Source: Rhodospirillales bacterium (lineage in GTDB: Bacteria; Pseudomonadota; Alphaproteobacteria; Rhodospirillales; Casp-alpha2). Taken from it: a stretch of DNA of 10,115 nt. The notes under the pieces are model-generated. The model was not told the origin of the DNA. It was given only the letters and a program-made list of their open reading frames with translations, and did no database searches. The position numbers were made by a program, and so were the translations under genes. The DNA lies in the NCBI GenBank assembly GCA_016187325.1, contig JACPJY010000182.1:1-10115 (forward strand). The letters run 5' to 3'. Of this stretch, positions 1 through 5,003 are shown piece by piece. Within the stretch, counting starts at the first letter, position 1. Every line of letters begins with the position of its first letter.

Positions 1-51
1 GAAGCCGACGACGTGATCTCGCGCCGCAAGGCGGCGATGACGCAGAATTGA
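1..51 (+). CDS. 3' end of an unidentified gene (partial)
   Basis: An open frame enters from the left edge and ends at TGA 49-51. It encodes the last 16 residues, EADDVISRRKAAMTQN. The composition is charged and has no diagnostic motif, so I do not recognise the protein. The downstream ferritin-like gene begins 39 bases later on the same strand with its own GGAG ribosome binding site, so the two could share a transcript. The tail does not look like the C-terminus of a family 1 encapsulin shell protein, the partner one might expect next to an encapsulated ferritin, but 16 residues are too few to exclude anything. Confidence 0.5.
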   Translation, partial: EADDVISRRKAAMTQN

Positions 52-90
52 CGCGCCCACGCATGAACCCGGGGAAACGGAGACCGACCG

Positions 91-384
91 ATGGCCAGTG
101 ATGCGTTGCACGCGCCGCGCGAGCGGCTGACCAAGAAGACGCTGGCGCTGCACCAGGCGATCTCGTCGCTGATCGAGGAGCTGGAGGCCGTCGACTGGTA
201 CCGCCAGCGCGCCGACGACTGCGAGGACGCGGACCTGAAGGCGATTCTGCTACACAACATGCGCGAGGAGATGGAGCACGCCTCGATGGTGCTGGAATGG
301 ATCCGCCGCAACGACAAGGACTTCGCCAAGGAGCTCGAGGACAACCTGTTCAAGGACGGCCCGATCGCCGGCCAGCACGGCTGA
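91..384 (+). CDS. Encapsulated-ferritin-type (EncFtn-like) iron-binding protein without a cargo-loading tail
   Basis: This 97-residue, mostly helical protein matches the encapsulated ferritin family, whose members form ring-shaped oligomers with ferroxidase centres at subunit interfaces and normally work inside encapsulin nanocompartments to store iron. Visible family hallmarks are EELEAVDWY at residues 29-37 and EEMEH at 59-63. By recollection of the Rhodospirillum rubrum protein, E30, E60 and H63 would be the ferroxidase ligands, E29, E32 and W36 the entry-site residues, and Y37 the adjacent tyrosine. The protein stops at GPIAGQHG, shortly after the second helix region. Family members that load into encapsulin carry a disordered tail with a terminal peptide such as the LTVGSLRR type, and none is present here. 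GGAG at 79-82 lies 8 bases before the ATG. Function as an iron oxidase outside a shell is inference. Confidence 0.85.
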   Translation: MASDALHAPRERLTKKTLALHQAISSLIEELEAVDWYRQRADDCEDADLKAILLHNMREEMEHASMVLEWIRRNDKDFAKELEDNLFKDGPIAGQHG

Positions 385-404
385 CGGCGCCGCGGAGTCC
401 CGGG

Positions 405-432
405 AAAAAAGCCGGGCCCCGAAGGGCCCGGC
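405..432 (-). terminator. Intrinsic terminator of the small RNA (and possibly lysR)
   Basis: A perfect 9-bp GC-rich stem (411-419 with 424-432) closes a 4-base loop, UUCG in the minus-strand RNA. On the minus strand it is followed directly by six U (plus-strand A at 405-410). On the plus strand there is no T-run after the stem, so it is oriented to stop minus-strand transcription, not to end the ferritin-like gene. No minus-strand coding gene ends closer than 697, which is why an independent small transcript is inferred. Confidence 0.85.
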
Positions 433-555
433 GAGTTCAACAGGGAGGCTTCACGTCTGGGAGACGCGAGGGGTCGCCCGGGGGGCGAGCGATCCCTCAT
501 TTTCCAGGTTTTGCGCCTGGAAATCGCTGGATCAGGAACCCAGCGAATTCAACGT

Positions 556-574
556 CATGCTGCATAGCAGCATG
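556..574. promoter_or_regulatory. Perfect palindrome CATGCTGC-ATA-GCAGCATG with adjacent -10-like boxes
   Basis: Two 8-bp arms are separated by three bases. The core CTGC-N3-GCAG matches the operator described for PhaR, the polyhydroxybutyrate regulator of Paracoccus. Just to the right, TATAAT at 587-592 (plus) and TATAAC at 588-583 (minus) are strong -10 candidates, but neither has a clear -35 partner. On the minus strand the palindrome would lie at the 5' end of the small RNA and could be its first hairpin. On the plus strand it would occupy the -35 position of the TATAAT. Operator and RNA hairpin cannot be separated by eye. Confidence 0.4.
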
Positions 575-696
575 GTATGCGCGTTATATAATGACCGGCC
601 TATGGCTGCGCCACCCTCATTGCGGCAGCCCAGCCATGCAACGGACACATGGCTCCGGCGGCGCCGGCGCCGTTCACGGCCGGCCGGCGACGCGGC

Positions 697-1593
697 TCAC
701 GCCACGCCTTCGGCGATCTTGCTCACCAAGAAGTCGCGGAGCACGGCGATCCGCTTCGATTTCCGGAGCTCCTCGGGGTACACGAAGTAGGCGTCGATCG
801 ACGGTCCGCGGATCTCGGGCAGCACCTCGACCAGGTTGCCGGCCTCGCGGCTCATGTAATCCGGCAGCGCGCCGATGCCGAGGCCGCTCTGCACGGCGCG
901 GAAGATGCCGTAGATGCTGTTGACGCGCAAGATCGGCTGGCGCCGGCGGCCCGGCCTGGTGCCGACGTCCAAGAGCCAGTTGAGGTTCGAGACCGGCACC
1001 GGCGGCGACGCGTCGTCGCCGTAGACCACCAGCCGGTGACGGTCGAGGTCCTCAGGTCTCGCCGGCATGCCGTATTCCTTCAGGTACTCGGGCGCCGCGT
1101 AGACGTGATAGCGCAGCGTCAGCAGGTGGCGCTGGATCAGGTCCGGCTGCCGCGACGGGATCATGCGGATGGCGGCGTCGGCCTCGCGCATGGAGAGGTC
1201 GAGCTCGGTGTCGGCGAGCACCAGCGACACGTCGATGTCGGGATAGAGGGTCACGAACTCCTTGATCCTGGGCGTCAGCCAGATCGAGCCGAACGCCACC
1301 GTGGTGGTGATCTTCAGCTGCCCCTTCGGGCTCTCGCGGCTGTCGGTGATGCGCGCCTCGGTCATCGCCAGCTTGGCGAACACCTCGTGGGCGGTGCGGT
1401 AGAGGATCTCGCCCTGCTCGGTCAGCTTCAGGCCGCGGGCGTGGCGGTGGAACAGCTTCACCTGCAGGCTTTCCTCCAGCCCCGAGATCTGGCGGCTGAC
1501 CGCCGACTGGCTGAGGTTCAGCGCGTCGCCGGCGCGGGTGAAGCTGCCGGCCTCGGCGACCGCGTGGAAGACCCGCAGTTTGTCCCAATCCAT
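697..1593 (-). CDS. lsrB: LysR-family transcriptional regulator, LsrB/VtlR-like
   Basis: This 298-residue protein has standard LysR length and architecture. An N-terminal winged helix-turn-helix (residues 3-62) includes LNLSQSAVSRQISGLE in the recognition region and the wing phrase HARGLKLTEQGEILYRTA. A periplasmic-binding-like effector domain follows, from about residue 92 to the end. The phrases FHAVAEAGSFT and TDSRESPKGQLKITTTV fit the LsrB (Sinorhizobium, Agrobacterium) and VtlR (Brucella) group, which controls oxidative-stress, envelope and host-interaction genes, and in Brucella the small RNA AbcR2. Its position downstream of trxB and beside an AbcR-like RNA supports this. The ATG at 1593 is chosen because upstream extension to 1800 reads through a palindromic repeat and a leader hairpin. 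AGGAAC and GAGG lie within about 20 bases upstream of that ATG. The protein has no cysteine, which is odd for a group where cysteine redox sensing has been described. Family is certain; orthology is inferred. Confidence 0.88.
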   Translation of the reverse strand: MDWDKLRVFHAVAEAGSFTRAGDALNLSQSAVSRQISGLEESLQVKLFHRHARGLKLTEQGEILYRTAHEVFAKLAMTEARITDSRESPKGQLKITTTVAFGSIWLTPRIKEFVTLYPDIDVSLVLADTELDLSMREADAAIRMIPSRQPDLIQRHLLTLRYHVYAAPEYLKEYGMPARPEDLDRHRLVVYGDDASPPVPVSNLNWLLDVGTRPGRRRQPILRVNSIYGIFRAVQSGLGIGALPDYMSREAGNLVEVLPEIRGPSIDAYFVYPEELRKSKRIAVLRDFLVSKIAEGVA

Positions 1594-1618
1594 GACGATC
1601 GGCCTCGTTCCTTTCCAG

Positions 1619-1637
1619 GCCCGGCCTTCGGCCGGGC
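1619..1637 (-). other. Hairpin in the lysR leader
   Basis: A perfect 8-bp inverted repeat with a 3-base loop (GCCCGGCC, TTC, GGCCGGGC) ends 25 bases upstream of the lysR ATG, just before the likely ribosome binding region. It could be a leader attenuation or stability element, or a fragment of the nearby palindromic repeat family. There is no T-run, so it is not an intrinsic terminator for trxB. Confidence 0.5.
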
Positions 1638-1669
1638 TGTTCCTCAGGTTGGCGTCACCCGCCCCACCC

Positions 1670-1794
1670 GTCATGGCCGGGCCGGCCCGCCAGGGCCGAG
1701 ACCCGGCCATCCATACTTCCCGCGGTCGATAAGGGCCATGGATTGCCGGGTCTGGCCCTCGGGACTTCGTCCCTCGGGCACGCCCGGCAATGAC
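1670..1794. repeat. REP-doublet-like palindromic element, copy 1
   Basis: The element lies between trxB and lysR. It begins GTCATGGCCGGGC and ends GCCCGGCAATGAC, an imperfect inverted terminal repeat. It consists of two palindromes in opposite orientation: GGCCGGG...CCCGGCCATCC on the left, and GGATTGCCGGGTC with GCCCGGCAATGAC on the right, which also contains the inner hairpin GGGAC-TTC-GTCCC. A second copy at 4280-4409 is present in inverted orientation with high identity except for the roughly 25-base centre. The organisation is that of extragenic REP doublets (BIME/REPIN). It has no coding capacity. Confidence 0.85.
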
Positions 1795-1827
1795 GAACAA
1801 AAAGCGGCGACACCATCCCTACTCGCC

Positions 1828-2793
1828 CTACTCGGCGGCCTCGGCCTTCGAATCGTGCTCGGCCAGGAAGCGCTCGGCCTCGAGCGCGCCCATGCAGCCG
1901 GTGCCGGCGGCGGTCACCGCCTGGCGGTAGATCTTGTCCTGCACGTCGCCGGCGGCGAACACGCCCGGCACGTTGGTGGCGGTGCTGTCGGGCCTGGTCA
2001 GGATGTAGCCGCCGGAATCCATGTCGAGCTGGCCCTTGAACAGCTGCGAGTTCGGCGTGTGGCCGATGGCGATGAACACGCCGTCGAGCGCCATCTCCGA
2101 AGTCTTGCCGGTCTTGACGTTCTTGATCCGGATGCCGGTGACGCCGGGCGGCTTGCCGCCGCCGAGCACCTCGTCCAGCGCGCTGTCCCACACCACCTCG
2201 ATCTTCGGGTTCTTGAACAGCCGGGCCTGCAGGATCTTCTCGGCGCGCAGCGCGTCGCGGCGGTGGATCAACGTCACCTTGGTGGCGAAGTTGGTCAGGA
2301 ACAGCGCCTCCTCGACCGCGGTGTTGCCGCCGCCGATCACCGCCACCCGTTTGTCGCGGAAGAAGAATCCGTCGCAGGTGGCGCACGCCGAGACGCCGAA
2401 GCCCATGAACTTCTTCTCGCTCGCGAGCCCGAGCCAGCGGGCCGAGGCGCCGGTGCAGACGACCATGGTGTCGCCGGTATAGGTGTCGCCGGAATCGCCC
2501 TTGGCGCGGAACGGCCGCCGCGACAAGTCGACCTCGACGATGGTGTCCTCGACCATGCGCGCGCCGACGTGCCGGGCTTGCGCGTACATCTGCTCCATCA
2601 GCCACGGGCCCTGGATGACCTCGGCGAAGCCGGGGTAGTTCTCGACGTCGGTGGTGATGGTGAGCTGGCCGCCCGGCTGCAGGCCGCGCACCAGGATCGG
2701 CTTGCGGTTGGCGCGGGCGGCGTAGATGGCGGCGGTGTATCCGGCGGCGCCGGAGCCGACGATCAGGACTTGCGAGTGATGCGTTTCCGACAT
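1828..2793 (-). CDS. trxB: Thioredoxin-disulfide reductase (NADPH)
   Basis: This cytosolic flavoenzyme passes electrons from NADPH through FAD and a redox-active dithiol to thioredoxin. The 321-residue length is normal for the bacterial low-molecular-weight class. Visible motifs in order: FAD-binding GSGAAGYTAAIYAARA at residues 13-28; GGQL and the ENYPGF region at 41-56; the redox pair C137-A-T-C140 followed by DGFFF; the NADPH-binding GGGNTAVEEA at 154-163 with HRRD at 177-180; and the C-terminal FAD motif GVFAAGDVQD at 277-286. All key residues are present, so the enzyme should be active. The ATG at 2793 gives the usual N-terminus, although the upstream ribosome binding site is weak. lysR follows on the same strand after 234 bases containing a REP doublet, so co-transcription is possible but not assured. 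Upstream, the orphan LexA-box promoter (3334-3369) points toward this gene. Confidence 0.97.
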   Translation of the reverse strand: MSETHHSQVLIVGSGAAGYTAAIYAARANRKPILVRGLQPGGQLTITTDVENYPGFAEVIQGPWLMEQMYAQARHVGARMVEDTIVEVDLSRRPFRAKGDSGDTYTGDTMVVCTGASARWLGLASEKKFMGFGVSACATCDGFFFRDKRVAVIGGGNTAVEEALFLTNFATKVTLIHRRDALRAEKILQARLFKNPKIEVVWDSALDEVLGGGKPPGVTGIRIKNVKTGKTSEMALDGVFIAIGHTPNSQLFKGQLDMDSGGYILTRPDSTATNVPGVFAAGDVQDKIYRQAVTAAGTGCMGALEAERFLAEHDSKAEAAE

Positions 2794-2976
2794 GGCGGCG
2801 GTGGTCCCATGCGACAGGTTGAGTGGTGCGGCAGGGCCGCCGCGCCGGTTTCCCCGGCTTCCCGCCGGATGCCCGGGAGGGGAAGACCCTTAAAATAGGA
2901 ATACCCCGGCGATCAAGCAAGGCGGGAGGCCGCGGCCGGCGGAACCAATTGCCGGCACCTGGACGCCGGCATCGAC

Positions 2977-3086
2977 CTCGCTTCCGTCTCGCCCGGTACT
3001 CGTCCGAATCTCGTCATAACCTCGTCATAACCTCGTCCGAACCTCATCAAAAACTCGTCCGAAACTCGTCCGAATCTCATCATTTT
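2977..3086. repeat. Ten tandem 11-bp units (CTCRTCNNAAN type)
   Basis: Ten consecutive units of exactly 11 bases start at 2977, 2988, 2999, 3010, 3021, 3032, 3043, 3054, 3065 and 3076. Every unit starts CTCR. Units 3 and 9 are CTCGTCCGAAT, 4 and 5 are CTCGTCATAAC, 6 is CTCGTCCGAAC, 7 is CTCATCAAAAA, 8 is CTCGTCCGAAA and 10 is CTCATCATTTT. The first two are more degenerate. The unit-10 sequence recurs exactly at 3161-3171. Because 33 bases is three units, any frame crossing the array shows an 11-residue period, for example MMRFGRVSDEF, LMRFGRGYDEV, MTRFGRVPGET on the minus strand. The spacing is close to one DNA helical turn. A phased protein-binding array or a selfish or replication-slippage repeat are both possible. 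Confidence 0.9.
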
Positions 3087-3333
3087 CCGCCCGCCGTTTC
3101 GGCCTAAGCCATTGATCCGCTGAGAGTCAGGCCTGGGAAATTTTTTTATTATCACCATTTCTCATCATTTTCGATTTTCGCCGACCGCCGCCTTCAATCC
3201 GAAACGGTGCAGCCCCCGCCGGTCGACGCTGGCGGGCGGTTGGCTGGAAGCGCCGGATCGCATCCCCGCATGGCAAGCGGCGGGACGGTCCCCGGTCCTT
3301 GTTCACGATGTCCAAGAGCGCGAATCGATAGTA

Positions 3334-3369
3334 GAACGAAAGTAGAACATATGCCGAGGCATTTGTCAA
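3334..3369 (-). promoter_or_regulatory. SOS (LexA) box overlapping a minus-strand promoter
   Basis: GAAC (3334-3337), seven bases, GAAC (3345-3348) is, on the minus strand, GTTC-N7-GTTC, the direct-repeat LexA operator of alphaproteobacteria. A perfect -35 TTGACA lies at 3369-3364 (minus). A 17-base spacer leads to TCTACT at 3346-3341, a 4/6 match to the -10 consensus, so the box covers the -10 as expected for repression. The spacer also contains the palindrome ATGCC-GA-GGCAT (3351-3362). No SOS gene follows within 500 bases. The nearest minus-strand gene is trxB. Confidence 0.65.
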
Positions 3370-3421
3370 GCGGGGTGTCCAGACTTCTTGCGCGCCCCCC
3401 CCGGGATCGCCCGGGCCGCCG

Positions 3422-3467
3422 CCGGCCTTCGCCGGCCGAAAGCCGGCTTCGGCCGGCTGAAGGCCGG
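3422..3467 (-). other. Long GC-rich hairpin just after vapC
   Basis: Arms 3422-3440 and 3448-3467 pair over 19 bp with a single bulged T (3458) and a 7-base loop. The hairpin begins 7 bases past the vapC stop on the minus strand. There is no U-tract, so it is not a classic intrinsic terminator. It may protect the vapBC mRNA 3' end or act in Rho-dependent termination. It could also be a repeat element built from CCGGCC-type palindromes, which also occur in the lysR leader hairpin. Confidence 0.6.
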
Positions 3468-3474
3468 ACGCCGC

Positions 3475-3867
3475 TCACCACAGCCGTTCGATGCCGTAGC
3501 GGTCGAAGTTGGCGTCGGCGCTGACCAGCGCCAGGCCCTCGCTGCGCGCCTGCGCCGCCAGCATGCGGTCGAACGGGTCGCGGTGGTCGGCGAACACCGG
3601 CAGCTCGCGCACCGCGACCGCATGGGCGAGCTCGACGGCCAGCACCCGGACGCCGTTGGCGGCGAACTCGCGCTCGAAAAACGGTCCCAGCGGCCGCGGC
3701 ATGTCGAAGCGGCCGATGGCCGACTTGATGGCGACCTCCCAAGGCGTAATGGTGCTGACGACGATTTCGTTGTCGCCGTCGGCGAGGGCTTCGCGGGCCC
3801 GCCGCGACAGCCGTTCGTGCGGGTTGATCCACCACAGGAAGGCGTGGGTGTCGAGCAGCAGCCTCAC
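3475..3867 (-). CDS. vapC: VapC-type PIN-domain ribonuclease toxin
   Basis: This 130-residue single PIN domain belongs to the group usually paired with Phd/YefM-type antitoxins. Acidic catalytic positions are visible: D6 in LLLDTHAFLWW, E44 in TPWEVAIKSA, D97/D100 in HRDPFDRML, and D118 in VSADANF. Such toxins are Mg2+-dependent endoribonucleases that arrest translation, often by cutting tRNA or rRNA, until neutralised by the antitoxin. The start is GTG at 3867, overlapping the antitoxin stop by four bases (GTGA), which implies translational coupling. The end is intact, with AQARSEGLALVSADANFDRYGIERLW giving the family's usual C-terminus. Neighbouring base composition is high GC like the core genes, so it is not clearly recent. 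The target RNA cannot be read from sequence. Confidence 0.93.
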   Translation of the reverse strand: MRLLLDTHAFLWWINPHERLSRRAREALADGDNEIVVSTITPWEVAIKSAIGRFDMPRPLGPFFEREFAANGVRVLAVELAHAVAVRELPVFADHRDPFDRMLAAQARSEGLALVSADANFDRYGIERLW

Positions 3868-4100
3868 TTGTAGAAGCTGTCCAGGATGTCGTCGGGCAGC
3901 GGGTCGTCGAAGTTGTCGTGGATGACGAACTGCCCGCGCGCCGAGCCGGGGACGCGGCGCTTCGGCTTCGCCGCGATCGGCACCAGCTTGGCGACCGGCA
4001 TGCCGGCCTTGGCGACGACGATCTCCTCGCCGGCGCGGACGCGCGCGATCAGCTTCGAGAAATGCGTCTTCGCCTGGTGGATGTTGACGGTGGCGGCCAT
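3864..4100 (-). CDS. vapB: Phd/YefM-family antitoxin (VapB)
   Basis: This 78-residue protein starts MAATVNIHQAKTHFSKLIARV, the typical Phd/YefM N-terminal DNA-binding fold. The next part, AGEEIVVAKAGMPVAKLVPI, is the second half of that fold. From about residue 45 onward, the basic then acidic tail (FVIHDNFDDPLPDDILDSFYK) should wrap around and block the VapC active site. GGGAG lies about 6 bases before the ATG at 4100. The four-base overlap with vapC and the operator-like palindromes upstream indicate a standard autoregulated operon in which the antitoxin, with toxin as co-repressor, binds its own promoter. Confidence 0.93.
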   Translation of the reverse strand: MAATVNIHQAKTHFSKLIARVRAGEEIVVAKAGMPVAKLVPIAAKPKRRVPGSARGQFVIHDNFDDPLPDDILDSFYK

Positions 4101-4132
4101 GGCGGACTCCCGTGAACTGCGAGGGTCCAGTA

Positions 4133-4157
4133 TGGACTAAGTCCAGGACTTAGTCCA
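4133..4157. promoter_or_regulatory. vapBC operator: perfect 25-bp palindrome made of two smaller palindromes
   Basis: TGGACTAAGTCC and GGACTTAGTCCA are exact reverse complements around one central base. Each half contains its own 11-bp palindrome, GGACT-W-AGTCC, so two dimer sites lie 12 bases apart on one helix face. A looser GTCCA...TGGAC pair overlaps at 4126-4138. The site lies 33 bases upstream of the vapB ATG and overlaps the presumed promoter (CATACT as -10 on the minus strand; -35 poor). This is the arrangement expected for cooperative autorepression by the VapBC complex. Confidence 0.8.
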
Positions 4158-4279
4158 ATCGCGCGGGCGATCGGCAGTTGCGGAATCGCGCGGGTGAGAG
4201 TCCAGGACGTCCGGCAACCGACCCTGAACCGCCCGGGCTGCCCCGGCAGCCGCCGGATCAACCGCGATCATTTTTTTCC

Positions 4280-4409
4280 GTCATTGCCGGGCGTGCCCGA
4301 GGGACGAAGTCCCGAGGGTCGACCCGGCAATCCACGGCCGTCTACACCGGCAGGGAAAAGAAAGCTGGATGGCCGGGTCGCGGCCCTGGCGGGCCGGCCC
4401 GGTCATGAC
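4280..4409. repeat. REP-doublet-like palindromic element, copy 2 (inverted relative to copy 1)
   Basis: Begins GTCATTGCCGGGCGTGCCC and ends GGCCCGGTCATGAC. The reverse complement aligns with 1670-1794 almost base for base in both outer arms, while the centre differs (it contains AGCTGGAT, shared with the third element at 8489-8556). The element sits between the vapBC operator and the lrp promoter. The stretch 4158-4279 to its left shows only a short GGCTGCC/GGCAGCC hairpin and no gene. Confidence 0.85.
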
Positions 4410-4435
4410 GGTCTATGGTGTGGCACCCGCCCGGC

Positions 4436-4484
4436 TTGGATTCGGCCGCCGACCTCTCTAAGATAATTTCGCAACAAAATTGCG
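4436..4484 (+). promoter_or_regulatory. lrp promoter with inverted-repeat operator
   Basis: TTGGAT (4436-4441), 17 bases, then TAAGAT (4459-4464) form a plausible sigma-70-type promoter. Just downstream, around the expected transcription start, CGCAA (4470-4474) and TTGCG (4480-4484) form an inverted repeat with a 5-base AT-rich centre. It is a good candidate for autorepression by the Lrp/AsnC protein encoded 27 bases further on. The assignment is inferred from position and symmetry. Confidence 0.5.
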
Positions 4485-4511
4485 CGCCCCGGGGGCCGAG
4501 GGAAACAATCC

Positions 4512-5003
4512 ATGCAGAAGGTCAAGCTCGACCGCATCGACCGCCGCATCCTGCACGACCTGCAGGCCGAGGGCCGCATCACCAACGTCGAGCTCAGCCG
4601 GCGCGCCGGCATCTCGGCGCCGCCGTGCCTGCGCCGGGTGCGGGCGCTGGAGGAGGCCGGCTTCATCCGCGGCTACCACGCGGATTTGGAGCCGAAGGCG
4701 CTCGGCTTCCACGTCACCGTGTTCGCGCAGGTCGGCCTGACGTCGCAGGCCGAGGCGGATCTGCAGGCGTTCGAGGCGACGGTCCGCCAATGGCCCGAAG
4801 TGCGCGAGTGCCACATGCTGGCCGGCGAGACGGATTTTTTGCTGAAGGTGGTCGCGCCAGACTGGGACGCCTACCAGGCGTTCCTGACCACCAGGCTGAC
4901 GCCGGAGCCGAACGTCAGCCACGTCAAGTCGGCGCTCAGCATCCGCACCGCGAAGGCGGAGCCCGGCGTGCCGATCGACGTCAACGCGCCGGAGGAGGGG
5001 TGA
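4512..5003 (+). CDS. Lrp/AsnC-family transcriptional regulator
   Basis: This 163-residue protein has the two-domain Lrp/AsnC layout. An N-terminal helix-turn-helix spans about residues 5-62: LDRIDRRILHDLQAEGRITN leads into ELSRRAGISAPPCLRRVRALEEAGFIRGY, with the recognition helix near 35-47. A C-terminal RAM ligand-binding/oligomerisation domain spans about 67-145, including the conserved GETD turn at 105-108. Members bind amino acids and control amino acid metabolism and transport, often repressing their own gene. The ATG at 4512 is preceded by a GAGGGA-like ribosome binding site. In rhizobia I recall an Lrp-type gene between greA and trxB. Here it is transcribed away from trxB, and it is separated from both neighbours by toxin-antitoxin and accessory DNA. 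The ligand cannot be predicted. Confidence 0.95.
   Translation: MQKVKLDRIDRRILHDLQAEGRITNVELSRRAGISAPPCLRRVRALEEAGFIRGYHADLEPKALGFHVTVFAQVGLTSQAEADLQAFEATVRQWPEVRECHMLAGETDFLLKVVAPDWDAYQAFLTTRLTPEPNVSHVKSALSIRTAKAEPGVPIDVNAPEEG

Larger units (their letters stand above)
405..577 (-). ncRNA. Structured small RNA candidate, AbcR/alpha-r15-like by position and motifs
   Basis: Read on the minus strand, the stretch folds into consecutive perfect hairpins. Arms lie at 556-563/567-574 (8 bp), 524-530/540-546 (7 bp), 501-508/516-523 (8 bp), 474-479/483-488 (6 bp, extended by 468-472/494-498), 454-458/462-466 (5 bp) and the terminator 411-419/424-432. Two hairpin loops are CCC, and the RNA has CUCCC within the 454-466 hairpin and CCUCCC just before the terminator stem. 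These are anti-Shine-Dalgarno-like motifs typical of AbcR RNAs. In Sinorhizobium and Agrobacterium, as I recall, abcR1/abcR2 lie beside the LysR gene lsrB next to trxB, the same setting as here. The 5' end is uncertain: a TATAAC -10-like box (583-588) suggests a start near 577, but no good -35 is visible. Known AbcR RNAs are nearer 115-120 nt, so processing or a start near 525 is possible. It could also derive from the lysR 3' UTR. Confidence 0.6.
2794..3474. other. Gene-free stretch between trxB and vapC
   Basis: I find no convincing gene in these 681 bases. The open frames present are short, lack clear ribosome binding sites, and either cross tandem repeats or run through hairpins. The stretch contains a ten-unit 11-bp repeat array, two looser similar units at about 3150-3171, a minus-strand promoter overlapped by a LexA box, and a very long hairpin just after vapC. 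A 59-residue arginine-rich minus-strand frame starting at GTG 3303 lies downstream of the LexA-box promoter. It has no Shine-Dalgarno sequence and no recognisable motif, so I do not call it. Confidence 0.6.

Noticed and set aside
1594..1800. N-terminal extension of the LysR protein by 69 residues
   Set aside because: The extension translates a REP doublet and a leader hairpin; LysR proteins start at the MDWDKL-type helix.
649..2898. A 749-codon plus-strand open frame across lysR and trxB
   Set aside because: It is the GC-rich antisense shadow of two clear minus-strand genes, low-complexity in A/R/V/G/D, with no family motif.
2977..3086. CRISPR array
   Set aside because: Units are 11 bases with no spacers and no cas genes nearby.
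2913..3158. An 81-codon minus-strand frame with 11-residue repeats (RFGRVSDEF type)
   Set aside because: The periodicity follows automatically from the 11-bp DNA array, all frames show it, and no ribosome binding site precedes the start.
3127..3369. An 80-codon minus-strand frame starting at the LexA-box promoter
   Set aside because: Its first codons lie in the -35/-10 region, so they would not be transcribed from that promoter; the remainder has no motif or Shine-Dalgarno sequence.
4225..4276. Intrinsic terminator formed by the GGCTGCC/GGCAGCC hairpin and the T7 run
   Set aside because: About 24 bases separate the stem from the T-run, and no plus-strand gene ends upstream.
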